DNA from: CADCVW01 sp964251385
GTDB taxonomy: Bacteria; Pseudomonadota; Alphaproteobacteria; Sphingomonadales; Sphingomonadaceae
Reading direction: 5' to 3'
NCBI GenBank assembly: GCA_964251385.1
Contig: CAXUJK010000003.1
Span: 248,001-312,000 of the forward strand
Length of the DNA: 64,000 bases
Below are positions 44,701 to 51,616 of this stretch, piece after piece (positions within the stretch are counted from its first letter, which is position 1; the number at the start of each line of letters is the position of its first letter). Made by a program: the position numbers and the translations under genes. The notes beneath the pieces were generated by a model, which ran no database searches, was not told the origin of the DNA, and saw nothing but the letters and a program-made list of their open reading frames with translations.

Positions 44701-45662
44701 CCGTCGGCGATGGTGCCGTTGACGGGATTGCTCAACGTCACCGTCACATTCTCGTCCGGCTCCGCGACGTTGTCGCCCTGCACGAAGAAACTGATCGGAA
44801 TGCTGGTCTGCCCCTCGGCGAAGTTTACCGTGCCGAAAAACACCGAGTTCGGTTGAAAGTCGCTGGTGTTCGCGGTCGGCGCGGGGCCGTCGCTGAAGCC
44901 GTAGCTGACGCTCGCCGTGCCGACGCCCGAGCTCCGCGTGATGGTAAAGGTAAGCGGGGGACTTGCCCCGGCATTGCCTTCGGTGGCGCGCGCATCGCTG
45001 ATGTTGAAGACCGAACTGGACGGCGGCGGAGGCGGCGGGGGAGGCGGCGGCGGCACCGGAGGTCCGCCCACGAAGCTCTGCCCGTTGTTCACGCCGTTGG
45101 GCGTCGCGGTCGTGTTGACGAAGCCGAAGTCCGAACCGCCGTCGCCTTGGCCGATGCGCGATATCGACGAGGTGGGGCTGGTCGTGTCGTCCTCTACCAC
45201 GCCGACATTGGTGCTGGTGCGGCCCGCCGCCGGTCCGTCGGTCGCGGTGATCGTCCCGCCGAAGCTCAGGAACTCGAGCACGTCCGTGTTCCGGTACAGC
45301 GCGATGGCGCCGGGTCCGTTGGGGATCACGTCCGTACCGACCGCGAACGCACGCGCGCCGAACCCGTTCTGCTGGTTGGGGACGATGCCCGACAGGGGAA
45401 TGAACCGGTAGAAGGTCCCCGCCGCGTCGTACAGGGCGACCGCGTAGCCGCTCAGGTCGGTTCCCGCCGCCGCCGCGATCTCGACGAACTCGCCCGTATC
45501 CGTGCCGCTCTGGGCGTAATGGAATTCGTTGATGAACGGGCCGCTCACGGACACGATCTCCTGCGGGTCGTCGGCGAGACCTGTCGCGGTCTCGGACGCG
45601 ACGTCCGTCCACCCGCCTGATGCCACCGGCGTGAAGCCGCCATCCTGATCCCGGTACATCAT
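41778..45662 (-). CDS. Large RTX calcium-binding protein with lamin-tail-like and Calx-beta domains
   Basis: A 1294-residue acidic protein without a Sec signal. Order: a lamin-tail-like domain (about 40-200, FINEFHYAQSGTDTGEFVEI), a 12-residue-plus polyproline hinge (202-214), a Calx-beta module (216-330), then RTX nonapeptides GGxGxDxxx at 340-397 and repeatedly to 1180. Three ~150-residue unknown modules sit between RTX blocks (397-545, 578-735, 762-910). The C terminus (1175-1294: FRFESASESTGINYDTLVDFNPGAGDRI) is a type I secretion target. No secretion genes are near. Start ATG 45662 (or 45659) follows GGGGAG. Confidence 0.9.
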   Translation of the reverse strand: MMYRDQDGGFTPVASGGWTDVASETATGLADDPQEIVSVSGPFINEFHYAQSGTDTGEFVEIAAAAGTDLSGYAVALYDAAGTFYRFIPLSGIVPNQQNGFGARAFAVGTDVIPNGPGAIALYRNTDVLEFLSFGGTITATDGPAAGRTSTNVGVVEDDTTSPTSSISRIGQGDGGSDFGFVNTTATPNGVNNGQSFVGGPPVPPPPPPPPPPPSSSVFNISDARATEGNAGASPPLTFTITRSSGVGTASVSYGFSDGPAPTANTSDFQPNSVFFGTVNFAEGQTSIPISFFVQGDNVAEPDENVTVTLSNPVNGTIADGVGIGTIVNDDGGASPGGGTPGNDVLVGTEGPDTISGGDGDDDIDGRGGNDTINGDAGNDRLDGGAGDDVVNGGAGDDTAFFNPILGGSDRTDLGDGRDNVVVRGFTSQIRLTFTSSGVGNGDPLDASAPNGDNQLNVRFQTENGSDGLTGPVSRFDDEGVTFTSSSGATFDVRDTGGAARGVFDIVFLGTAGNDSVVIPGSTPQYINTGAGDDQLFGGTGNDFLVGGVGLDRLEGGAGNDSFIGGAGADLIFGGTGDDTAIFNVLTDGTDEVDLGEGNDIVSVVSGNGAQIRLTFTSAGVGNGNPNDLSTPNGDNRLNVRLQGEIPNSDALSGPISRFDDEGITFVGGPGQTFDVRDTGGAQRGDQFQVVVLGTAGADTQGASQPDRPYYFNAGMGDDTVTGGNANDFLVGGGGNDFLNGGAGDDSFIGGAGDDRILGGTGNDTAIFNVTTDGGDAVDLGDGSDVVLVSGNPGQIRLTFLSAGVGNGNVTDADGLPNVRVQAEDGADGLAGSQSRFDDEGITLVAGPGQTFDVRDTGGAQRGNAFEVVVLGTIGADVQTALQPNRSYYFNAGMGDDTITGGNVNDFLVGNGGNDRLSGGAGDDTFLGGAGRDTADGGTGNDVIDGGADDDAIGGGEGDDVVGGNSGNDLVYGDAGGDVLFGNEGDDLLDGGTGGDRLDGGIGNDRVGGGEGNDAVGGGDGNDLVYGDAGNDALFGDAGADLLDGGIDDDRLDGGAGDDLVGGNEGDDVVGGNTGNDFVYGDAGNDALFGDAGADVLDGGTGADRLDGGADDDLVGGGAGDDIVGGNTGNDLVYGDAGNDFLLGNEGNDQLFGGSDNDTLIGGAGIDRLTGGAGADIFRFESASESTGINYDTLVDFNPGAGDRIDVPNAIDRIDDRATGALNIATFDADLTNAMRGLGGNEAALFDVTEGDFTGRTFLIVDGNGTAGYQAGQDFVFLLDTVPPPADLTPLTFF

Positions 45663-45814
45663 CGCAGCATGCTCCCCACACGAGCACGTCCCGACGCCAT
45701 GCCGGCCATGCTTCAGCCGCCGAAATTAGCGGGATGGCCGGGCTTGTAAAGCGGGGTCGGACGCCACGACGTCACGGGGAACGCACGCGTACCAACGCGG
45801 GACCGCTGCAGAGC

Positions 45815-46348
45815 CTATTTGGGCGCGAGCACCATCAGCATCTGGCGGCCTTCCATGCGCGGGTGCTGTTCGACCTTCGCGACTTCGACGACGTCACCCT
45901 GCACGCGCTGCAGCAGGAGCATGCCGAGCTGCCCGTGCGCCAGCTCCCGCCCCCGGAAGCGCAAGGTCACCTTGACCTTGTCGCCTTCGTCGATGAACTC
46001 GTTGAGCTTCTTCATCTTCGTATCGTAGTCGTGATCGTCGATGTTCGGCCGCATCTTGATCTCCTTGATCTCCTGCGTCCGCTGGTTCTTCCGGGCCAGG
46101 TTCGCCTTCTTCTGCGCCTCGTACTTGAACTTGCCGATATCGAGAAATTTCGCGACCGGCGGATCGGCGTTGGGAGAAATCTCGACCAGGTCGAGGCCGA
46201 CCGCGGCCGCCGCCTCGATCGCCTCCGCAGTCAGCATGACGCCCAGATTCTCGCCCTCGCCGTCGATCACGCGGACCTTGGCCGATGCGATGAATTCGTT
46301 GAAGCGCGGGCCGTTCATCGGCGGCGGCGACAAAGGGCGCCGGGTCAT
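45815..46348 (-). CDS. infC: Translation initiation factor IF-3
   Basis: A 177-residue IF-3 with VEISPNADPPVAKFLDIGKFKYE in the N domain and GRQMLMVLAPK at the end. It blocks subunit joining and checks start codons. Coordinates use the first ATG, but the Shine-Dalgarno GGAG (46370-46373) is 21 nt from it and 9 nt from an in-frame ATA at 46360. An in-frame TAA overlaps the Shine-Dalgarno sequence, so the true start is probably ATA (181 residues), in keeping with the rare infC start codons used for autoregulation. It is cotranscribed with thrS. Confidence 0.95.
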   Translation of the reverse strand: MTRRPLSPPPMNGPRFNEFIASAKVRVIDGEGENLGVMLTAEAIEAAAAVGLDLVEISPNADPPVAKFLDIGKFKYEAQKKANLARKNQRTQEIKEIKMRPNIDDHDYDTKMKKLNEFIDEGDKVKVTLRFRGRELAHGQLGMLLLQRVQGDVVEVAKVEQHPRMEGRQMLMVLAPK

Positions 46349-46436
46349 GGGAGGACGTATGGTGAATTACTCCGTGTCGTGGATGGGGCGAAACACCTCA
46401 TATAGACGATAAGCCGTTAACGCGAAAGGCGCGCGC

Positions 46437-48431
46437 TCACCGAAGATCGGGAGGCAAGGCCTCGTCGCGCAGCCTGGCAACCAAGGCGTCCAGCCCCAGC
46501 ACTTCCTGCCGCGCCTCGCTCCCAAGCACGCGCAACGCCACCGTCCGCTCGTCGGCTTCGCGCTTTCCGACCACGATCAGGTTCGGCACCTTGGCCAATG
46601 AATGCTCGCGCACCTTGTAGTTGATCTTCTCGTTGCGACCATCGGTGTCCGCCCTGATCCCCGCCGCCTGCAACGCCGCCATGACTTCGCCCGCATAGCC
46701 GTCCGCGTCCGACACGATCGTCGCGACCACCGCCTGGACCGGCGCCAGCCACAGCGGAAATTTTCCCGCGTGATGTTCGATCAGGATGCCGATGAACCGC
46801 TCGAACGTACCCAGGATCGCGCGATGCAGCATGACCGGACGATGCTTCTGCCCGTCCTCGCCGACGTACGATGCGTCGAGCCGGTCGGGCAGCACCTCGT
46901 CCGCCTGGATCGTGCCGACCTGCCACGTCCGCCCGATCGCGTCCGTCAGGTGGAACTCGAGCTTGGGCGCGTAGAACGCGCCTTCGCCGGGCAGCTCCTC
47001 CCACCCGTATTCGGGCGTGTCGCGGCCCGCCGCGGCGACCGCGTCGCGCAGCACCTGCTCGGCCCGGTTCCACATCTCCTCCGACCCGAACCGCTGCTCC
47101 GGGCGCAGCGCCAGCTTGATCGCGTACGTCTCGAAGCCCAGGTCGCGGTACACGACGTCGAGCAGGTCGCAGAACACGCGCACTTCGGCGACGAGCTGGT
47201 CGTGACGGCAGAAGATATGCGCGTCGTCCTGCGTGAACTGGCGCACGCGCATGATCCCGTGCAACGCGCCGTGCGGCTCGTTGCGGTGACAGCATCCGAA
47301 CTCGGCGTAGCGTACGGGCAGGTCGCGGTACGACGTGATCCCCTGCTTGAAGACTTGCACGTGCGCGGGGCAGTTCATCGGCTTCAACGCCATGAGGTCG
47401 CCCGATCCCGTCAGCACGGGCGCGTGCGGATTGGTCCCGGGCACTTCGTCGGGCACCACGAACATGTTTTCCCGGTACTTGCCCCAGTGCCCGGAAGCCT
47501 CCCACAACTTCGCGTCCATCAGCTGCGGCGTCTTGATCTCGAGATACCCCGCCGCATCCAGCTTGCGCCGCATGTAAGCCTCCAGCGCGCGCCACAGCAC
47601 GAACCCCTTGGGGTGCCAGAACACCGACCCCTGCGCCTCGCTCTGCAGATGGAACAGGTCCATCTCCGCCCCGATCCGCCGATGGTCGCGTTTGGCCGCC
47701 TGCTCCAGCCGCTCGAGATGCGCGTCGAGCTGCTTCTTGTTGAGCCACCCGGTGCCGTAGATTCGCGACAGCATCGCATTGGCCTGGTCCCCACGCCAGT
47801 ACGCTCCGGACACGCGCTGCAGCTTGAACGCCGCCGGATCGACCTTGCCCGTCGAGGCCAGATGCGGCCCCCGGCACATGTCCATCCACGCGCCCTGCCG
47901 GTACATCGTGATCGGCTCGTTCGTCTTCAGCTCGGCGGCCCACTCCGCCTTGAACGTTTCCCCCGTCTCCTGGAAATGCCGCACCACGTCCGCGCGCTCC
48001 CACACTTCCCGGGTGAACGGCGCGTCCCGAGCGATGATGGCCCGCATCTCCGTCTCGATCGCGGGCAAATCCTCGTCCGTGAACGGCCGGTCCCGGAACG
48101 CGAAGTCGTAGTAGAACCCGTCCTCCGTCGCGGGCCCGAAGGTAATCTGCGTCCCCGGAAACAGCGTCTGCACCGCCTCGGCGAGAATGTGCGCAAAGTC
48201 GTGCCGCGCAAGTCCCAGCGCCGTCGCCTCGTCGCGCGCGGTCACGAGCGCGAGCTCAGCGTCCCCCTCGAACGGCCGAGAAAGATCGCGCAGTTCCCCA
48301 TCCACCGTCGCCGCGATCGCCGCCTTCGCCAACCCCGGCCCGATCGCCGCCGCGACGTCGAGCGGCGTCGACCCTTCCGGCATCTCCCGCACGGACCCGT
48401 CGGGAAGCGAAATCTTCAGCATCTGCGTCAT
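46437..48431 (-). CDS. thrS: Threonine--tRNA ligase
   Basis: A 664-residue class II synthetase. The TGS domain (residues 1-65), the editing domain with HDFAHILAEAVQTLFP and the RGPHLASTG segment, the catalytic core (MNCPAHVQVFKQGITSYRDLPVR, RVRQFTQDDAHIFCR) and the anticodon-binding domain are all present at usual length. It lies upstream of infC with a 76-bp gap, a common arrangement. A divergent gap of 92 bp separates it from the toxin gene. Confidence 0.97.
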   Translation of the reverse strand: MTQMLKISLPDGSVREMPEGSTPLDVAAAIGPGLAKAAIAATVDGELRDLSRPFEGDAELALVTARDEATALGLARHDFAHILAEAVQTLFPGTQITFGPATEDGFYYDFAFRDRPFTDEDLPAIETEMRAIIARDAPFTREVWERADVVRHFQETGETFKAEWAAELKTNEPITMYRQGAWMDMCRGPHLASTGKVDPAAFKLQRVSGAYWRGDQANAMLSRIYGTGWLNKKQLDAHLERLEQAAKRDHRRIGAEMDLFHLQSEAQGSVFWHPKGFVLWRALEAYMRRKLDAAGYLEIKTPQLMDAKLWEASGHWGKYRENMFVVPDEVPGTNPHAPVLTGSGDLMALKPMNCPAHVQVFKQGITSYRDLPVRYAEFGCCHRNEPHGALHGIMRVRQFTQDDAHIFCRHDQLVAEVRVFCDLLDVVYRDLGFETYAIKLALRPEQRFGSEEMWNRAEQVLRDAVAAAGRDTPEYGWEELPGEGAFYAPKLEFHLTDAIGRTWQVGTIQADEVLPDRLDASYVGEDGQKHRPVMLHRAILGTFERFIGILIEHHAGKFPLWLAPVQAVVATIVSDADGYAGEVMAALQAAGIRADTDGRNEKINYKVREHSLAKVPNLIVVGKREADERTVALRVLGSEARQEVLGLDALVARLRDEALPPDLR

Positions 48432-48523
48432 GTGGTTCGGAATAGCGCCGCTTGTTCACCGGTGGAAGCCGGGGCACTGCTTCGCCCCGGGGCGAACGGC
48501 GTCTCCCCGGGAGCGTGTCCACC

Positions 48524-48802
48524 GTGACGATCACCTTTGATCCGGCCAAGCGCGATTGGACGCTCGCTTCGCGCGGCCTGGACTTCGCCGACGCTGCACG
48601 GGTTCTGGACGGCTCCGGCTTCACGCTCGTGGACGAACGCGCGGACTACGGCGAAGTTCGCTACCAGAGCTACGGCCTGTTAGGCGAACGGCAGGTGATC
48701 GTGGTATGGACATGGCGCGGAGACAACCGCCACGTCATCTCGATGAGAAAGTGCAATGCACGAGAACAAGCCCGCTATCGATCGCGCATCAGCCGATCCT
48801 GA
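48524..48802 (+). CDS. BrnT family toxin
   Basis: A 92-residue protein with the BrnT pattern: FDPAKRDWTLASRGLDFADAARVL near the N terminus, GEVRYQSYGLLGERQVIVVWTWRG, and the C-terminal HVISMRKCNAREQARY. BrnT toxins are RelE-fold ribonucleases. The GTG at 48524 lies 11 nt after GGGAG; an in-frame GTG three codons earlier is too close to it. It overlaps its partner gene by 47 bp, an unusual order and depth for this type. Confidence 0.88.
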   Translation: MTITFDPAKRDWTLASRGLDFADAARVLDGSGFTLVDERADYGEVRYQSYGLLGERQVIVVWTWRGDNRHVISMRKCNAREQARYRSRISRS

Positions 48803-48947
48803 CGATGGACCAGAGTGGACGGAGGAGATGTTCGACGCCGCCGAGATGCGCGAGGGCGACAAGCTCGTCCGCCCCGCGCGCGGCAAGATCGGTCCGGACG
48901 GCGTGGTCTGGTTCGAGCAGCCGGAAACGTCGTCGAAAGCGGCTTGA
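48756..48947 (+). CDS. Short BrnA-like antitoxin lacking the ribbon-helix-helix domain
   Basis: A 63-residue acidic protein. Residues 13-44 (DPDDGPEWTEEMFDAAEMREGDKLVRP, then GK) look like the N-terminal toxin-binding segment of BrnA. BrnA proteins normally continue into a ribbon-helix-helix (LRLDPDVVEYF-type) that binds DNA. Here the protein ends with GPDGVVWFEQPETSSKAA, and the following 150 bp in all frames show no such domain. It may neutralise toxin but not autorepress. Confidence 0.65.
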   Translation: MHENKPAIDRASADPDDGPEWTEEMFDAAEMREGDKLVRPARGKIGPDGVVWFEQPETSSKAA

Positions 48948-49101
48948 CCGCCTCTCTCGGTTCGTACAGCACTGCTCCACCGCCAGTGCGCACGCCTGTT
49001 TACGACTTCAAGATGACAGGCAGCGACGTGTTCGAGGTGCCGACGAACGGAGCCTGCGTTCATCCAAACAGCGCGTTGATCCGTCGTGATCGAAGCACCC
49101 G

Positions 49102-49563
49102 CTAAAGCCGGGGTTCCTCGTCCGGATCGAACCGCAGATGCTCCAGCCGGAACGCTCCAACCAACCTTATCCGATCCTCCTCGATCATGTTCGGTGAAGC
49201 GACTACCGCTAGATACAGCGACCGTAGCCACGGACGCGCGGCGCGTCCAAGCAGCCGCTCGTACAGGAAGGCGAACGCTTCATAGCTGTCGATCGCTTGG
49301 TGAAGGTCGAACGTTGCCGCGGGTACCGCGCACCGATAGAATTCGGCCATTTCCCAGTGAGCATAAGATTTCGGCACCGCGTCGCGCGCCGCCTTAAGTA
49401 ATCCGGCGTGCGTATCGAGTAGCAGGGCATCCCAGCCTTTCATCGGCTCCGCCAACCAGGCGCGGTCGGGCTCGATCCCGACCGCGCGAAGACGACGGCT
49501 CATGTAACTGCGGATGTCGGGCGTAAACGGCAGGTCCTGAATCGGACCGGCGCGTTTGCTCAC
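49102..49563 (-). CDS. Hypothetical protein
   Basis: A 153-residue protein, GTG start at 49563 overlapping the upstream stop (GTGA). It is mostly helical by eye (SYMSRRLRAVGIEPDRAWL, TFDLHQAIDSYEAFAFLYERLLGR) and has no signal peptide or membrane segment. It follows the methyltransferase/restriction remnant and may once have been a third component of that system. I recognise no family. Confidence 0.6.
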   Translation of the reverse strand: MSKRAGPIQDLPFTPDIRSYMSRRLRAVGIEPDRAWLAEPMKGWDALLLDTHAGLLKAARDAVPKSYAHWEMAEFYRCAVPAATFDLHQAIDSYEAFAFLYERLLGRAARPWLRSLYLAVVASPNMIEEDRIRLVGAFRLEHLRFDPDEEPRL

Positions 49564-49883
49564 AGATCCAGCCCCGCCTGTGCCCCCGGCTTGTGGCTGC
49601 TCCGCGTCTCCACCCGCGCCGCTTTCTTGACCGGGCTGATCAGCGGCGGCAGCTTGGGTTTCAAGCCCTGGAACAGCTCGGCCAGCGTCACGAACTGGAG
49701 CGCGGGAAAGCGGCCGAACTCGGTCTCGATCGTCGGCTGCGACGCGGCCTCGTCCCGCATGCCTTTAGTCGGCATGCCCTTCATCACGAACAGCCCGAAG
49801 CGGTGCCCGTCGCGCTCCATGACGCGGCCGAGGTCGCGGACCATGTTGGGGTTGACGATGTCGCCCGCCTTGACGGAGATCAC
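49560..49883 (-). pseudogene. C-terminal remnant of a DNA methyltransferase/restriction endonuclease-like protein
   Basis: A 107-codon frame beginning directly in the conserved C-terminal block HVISVKAGDIVNPNMVRDLG, then MRDEAAS, FPALQFVTLAELFQGLKPKLP and a Lys/Arg/Ser tail. In intact relatives this block is the extreme C terminus of a long site-specific DNA methyltransferase fused to a restriction-endonuclease-like domain. The N-terminal several hundred residues are absent; the frame opens only about 35 bp further upstream. GTG 49883 is a formal start, not a convincing one. Confidence 0.65.
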
Positions 49884-49958
49884 GTGATCTACATGCCACC
49901 GTGTTCGCTCAAAATCTGGCGCTCACACTAATTAGCCCCTTTGCTCGTCCGAACGAAC

Positions 49959-50447
49959 TCAAATGACACCAAATTCGGCGATGGAAACCTCCTCACCGCT
50001 CTCATCGATGACTAGCGACCAGCGATCAAAGGTGACCCAATTCTCAGGCGGTCGACCATCAACGGTTTTGCCGGTGCTGATGTTGATCATCGCCCATCCT
50101 CTTATGCCGGTTCGAGCTGTAACGATCGCGTCTTCCCCGGCCACGAGAAACATCCCGGACGCCAAAGAACGGGTGATCCAACTTCCAGAAAGAGAAGGAG
50201 GATCAACCCTTACATGGACCTCTGGAAGCGCTACCAAAGGACCGTGATCGCTCAAATTTTCAAAGGTCAGAGTGGGCGCGGAACCAGTTGTAAAAACTAA
50301 CGCCATCAGCCGGAACCCGTCATCCAACGGCTCTGCCGTCCGAATGCACTGGAAGAGCAAAGGGCCAGCTTCATATCCAGGCTCAAGGTAGAACCTGCCA
50401 AACTGAACTTCATGAGGCCGAACTATGCTGTCAAATCCGCGAATCAT
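49959..50447 (-). CDS. Hypothetical protein, third gene of a three-gene operon
   Basis: A 162-residue, probably beta-rich cytosolic protein (GRFYLEPGYEAGPLLFQCIRTAEP, RLMALVFTTG, ENWVTFDRWSLVIDESGEEVSIAEFGVI). The ATG at 50447 overlaps the upstream stop as ATGA, so I prefer it over the longer reading. It has no signal, membrane segment or catalytic motif that I can name. Base composition is lower in GC than the chromosome around it. Confidence 0.65.
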   Translation of the reverse strand: MIRGFDSIVRPHEVQFGRFYLEPGYEAGPLLFQCIRTAEPLDDGFRLMALVFTTGSAPTLTFENLSDHGPLVALPEVHVRVDPPSLSGSWITRSLASGMFLVAGEDAIVTARTGIRGWAMINISTGKTVDGRPPENWVTFDRWSLVIDESGEEVSIAEFGVI

Positions 50448-50965
50448 TTCGGCTCCGCTTGTAAATTCTCGACCACCTCGGCTTGCGTCTTTTCCAACAC
50501 GCCTACAGCGGCTTTCTCGACAGAGGGACGATCCGCAAGAAAAAGTATCAGGACGGCGATAGCTAAAGTGGTCGCCCAAGCCAGTAAATTGGTAAGAAAG
50601 GAACCTAAGAAGCCAGTTCTGCTAGTAACATGAGTGAGTATTTCGCTTTTGACGCTACCTAGCGCTTCTGCCACCGCATGTTTTTCAATATCTGGTGTTG
50701 CACCAGAAATGCCCTGATTGACGACTTCGGTAATTTGTTGCTCTGCCGCTAGTCGAAAAGCATTCACGGTTGATGGCATAGGATTTCGACCCGCCTTCCC
50801 TGCGACGGTTCCTTGACGAACTTCTTCCCTGATCGCGGCTTTAAACAAGGCATATGCAAGCAAACCGACCACGTCGTCAGATGCTTCGACGAAGTTCTCA
50901 AACGCTTTGCTGTAGTTCTTTGATGGAGCAGCTGGCGAAGCTTCAGGCTCCACACGTGTTGTCAC
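50444..50965 (-). CDS. Hypothetical membrane protein, second gene of the three-gene operon
   Basis: A 173-residue protein. A helical cytosolic part with VGLLAYALFKAAIREEV near residue 35 and a Pro/Ser region is followed by one membrane segment at about 126-146 (NLLAWATTLAIAVLILFLA) and a short charged tail (VEKAAVGVLEKTQAEVVENL). It could be a C-tail-anchored effector or sensor. Its start overlaps the first gene and its stop the third (both ATGA). Confidence 0.65.
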   Translation of the reverse strand: MTTRVEPEASPAAPSKNYSKAFENFVEASDDVVGLLAYALFKAAIREEVRQGTVAGKAGRNPMPSTVNAFRLAAEQQITEVVNQGISGATPDIEKHAVAEALGSVKSEILTHVTSRTGFLGSFLTNLLAWATTLAIAVLILFLADRPSVEKAAVGVLEKTQAEVVENLQAEPK

Positions 50966-51201
50966 GATTTCTTGAACTCGCCCCTGCCAAGCGCCCGGTC
51001 CATCACATCCTTACGAACAGTAGGAATGGAGTCTCCATTTGGCAGCGAGATTGCTCCCGTGACCGTTCCTCTCGGCGATGCGGATTTGCGAACCGACAAA
51101 CCTTCAGTCACAATGTACCGCCCGGTAGTTGCTTCGCGCTTTACCCAGCCGCTGCCTTTCTTCGGAAGCCAGCTACTCTTCTGATTCTTCGGCATGGTCA
51201 T
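50962..51201 (-). CDS. Small basic hypothetical protein, first gene of the three-gene operon
   Basis: A 79-residue protein rich in Lys, Arg, Ser and Gly (MTMPKNQKSSWLPKKGSG, then VKREATTGRYIVTEGLSV). A GGAG lies 7 nt before the ATG at 51201. The size and charge recall nucleic-acid-binding or antitoxin-like leaders of small operons, but no family is recognised. The overlap with the next gene is ATGA. Confidence 0.6.
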   Translation of the reverse strand: MTMPKNQKSSWLPKKGSGWVKREATTGRYIVTEGLSVRKSASPRGTVTGAISLPNGDSIPTVRKDVMDRALGRGEFKKS

Positions 51202-51616
51202 CGCATAGCTCCACGACGGCCTCTAGACAATACGTAGGCGGCAGCATGGAAGATGCCCGCGGCGGTGGTAAGGGAAGAGCGCGTTGGGGGACGATCCCGG
51301 CCGACCATTCCGGCCGACGACGCGTCAATCGGGCCGTTCGTCGGCGTCGACGGTTCCGCCGCGAACCGCTATCGAAGCCTCGGCGCGTGAAACGGTGAAC
51401 TCCCTGCCGTAGCACCAGATTTCGGCTGCCGCTCTTTACCACTGCCGCCCAACCCACGTAACGAAGTCGCGCACGCCCGCGATTGACGGCGCGCCTCGAA
51501 CTTGCGAAATCGGCGCAACATCTTAGCTCTCTCGACTTCGCCACCTCAGGCACCCGCTTGACCCCCGCGCGCCAATCGCGTCCAACACGACCCGTCTCGT
51601 CGAAGGGTCCCGCCAC
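51202..51616. other. 415-bp intergenic region at the edge of the accessory patch
   Basis: I see no supported gene. The first ~40 bp carry the ribosome-binding site of the small basic protein. The rest is GC-rich without a protein-like frame and must contain promoters for that operon and for the symporter. It may mark the junction between acquired DNA and core chromosome. No direct repeats or tRNA were found there. Confidence 0.5.

Noticed and set aside
41667..45620. A 1317-codon plus-strand frame opposite the RTX gene.
   Set aside because: It is the antisense shadow of a repetitive GC-rich gene; its product is low-complexity Val/Ala/Arg/Asp repeats with no domain, while the minus strand has clear RTX, Calx-beta and secretion features.
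45815..48431. infC separated from rpmI-rplT looked like a rearrangement.
   Set aside because: thrS-infC apart from rpmI-rplT-pheST is a usual arrangement in related alphaproteobacteria as far as I recall, so it is not notable.
49877..49890. Perfect 14-bp palindrome AGATCACGTGATCT at the edge of the restriction remnant.
   Set aside because: It lies within the reading frame around the putative GTG start, has no second copy in the window and no clear partner gene.
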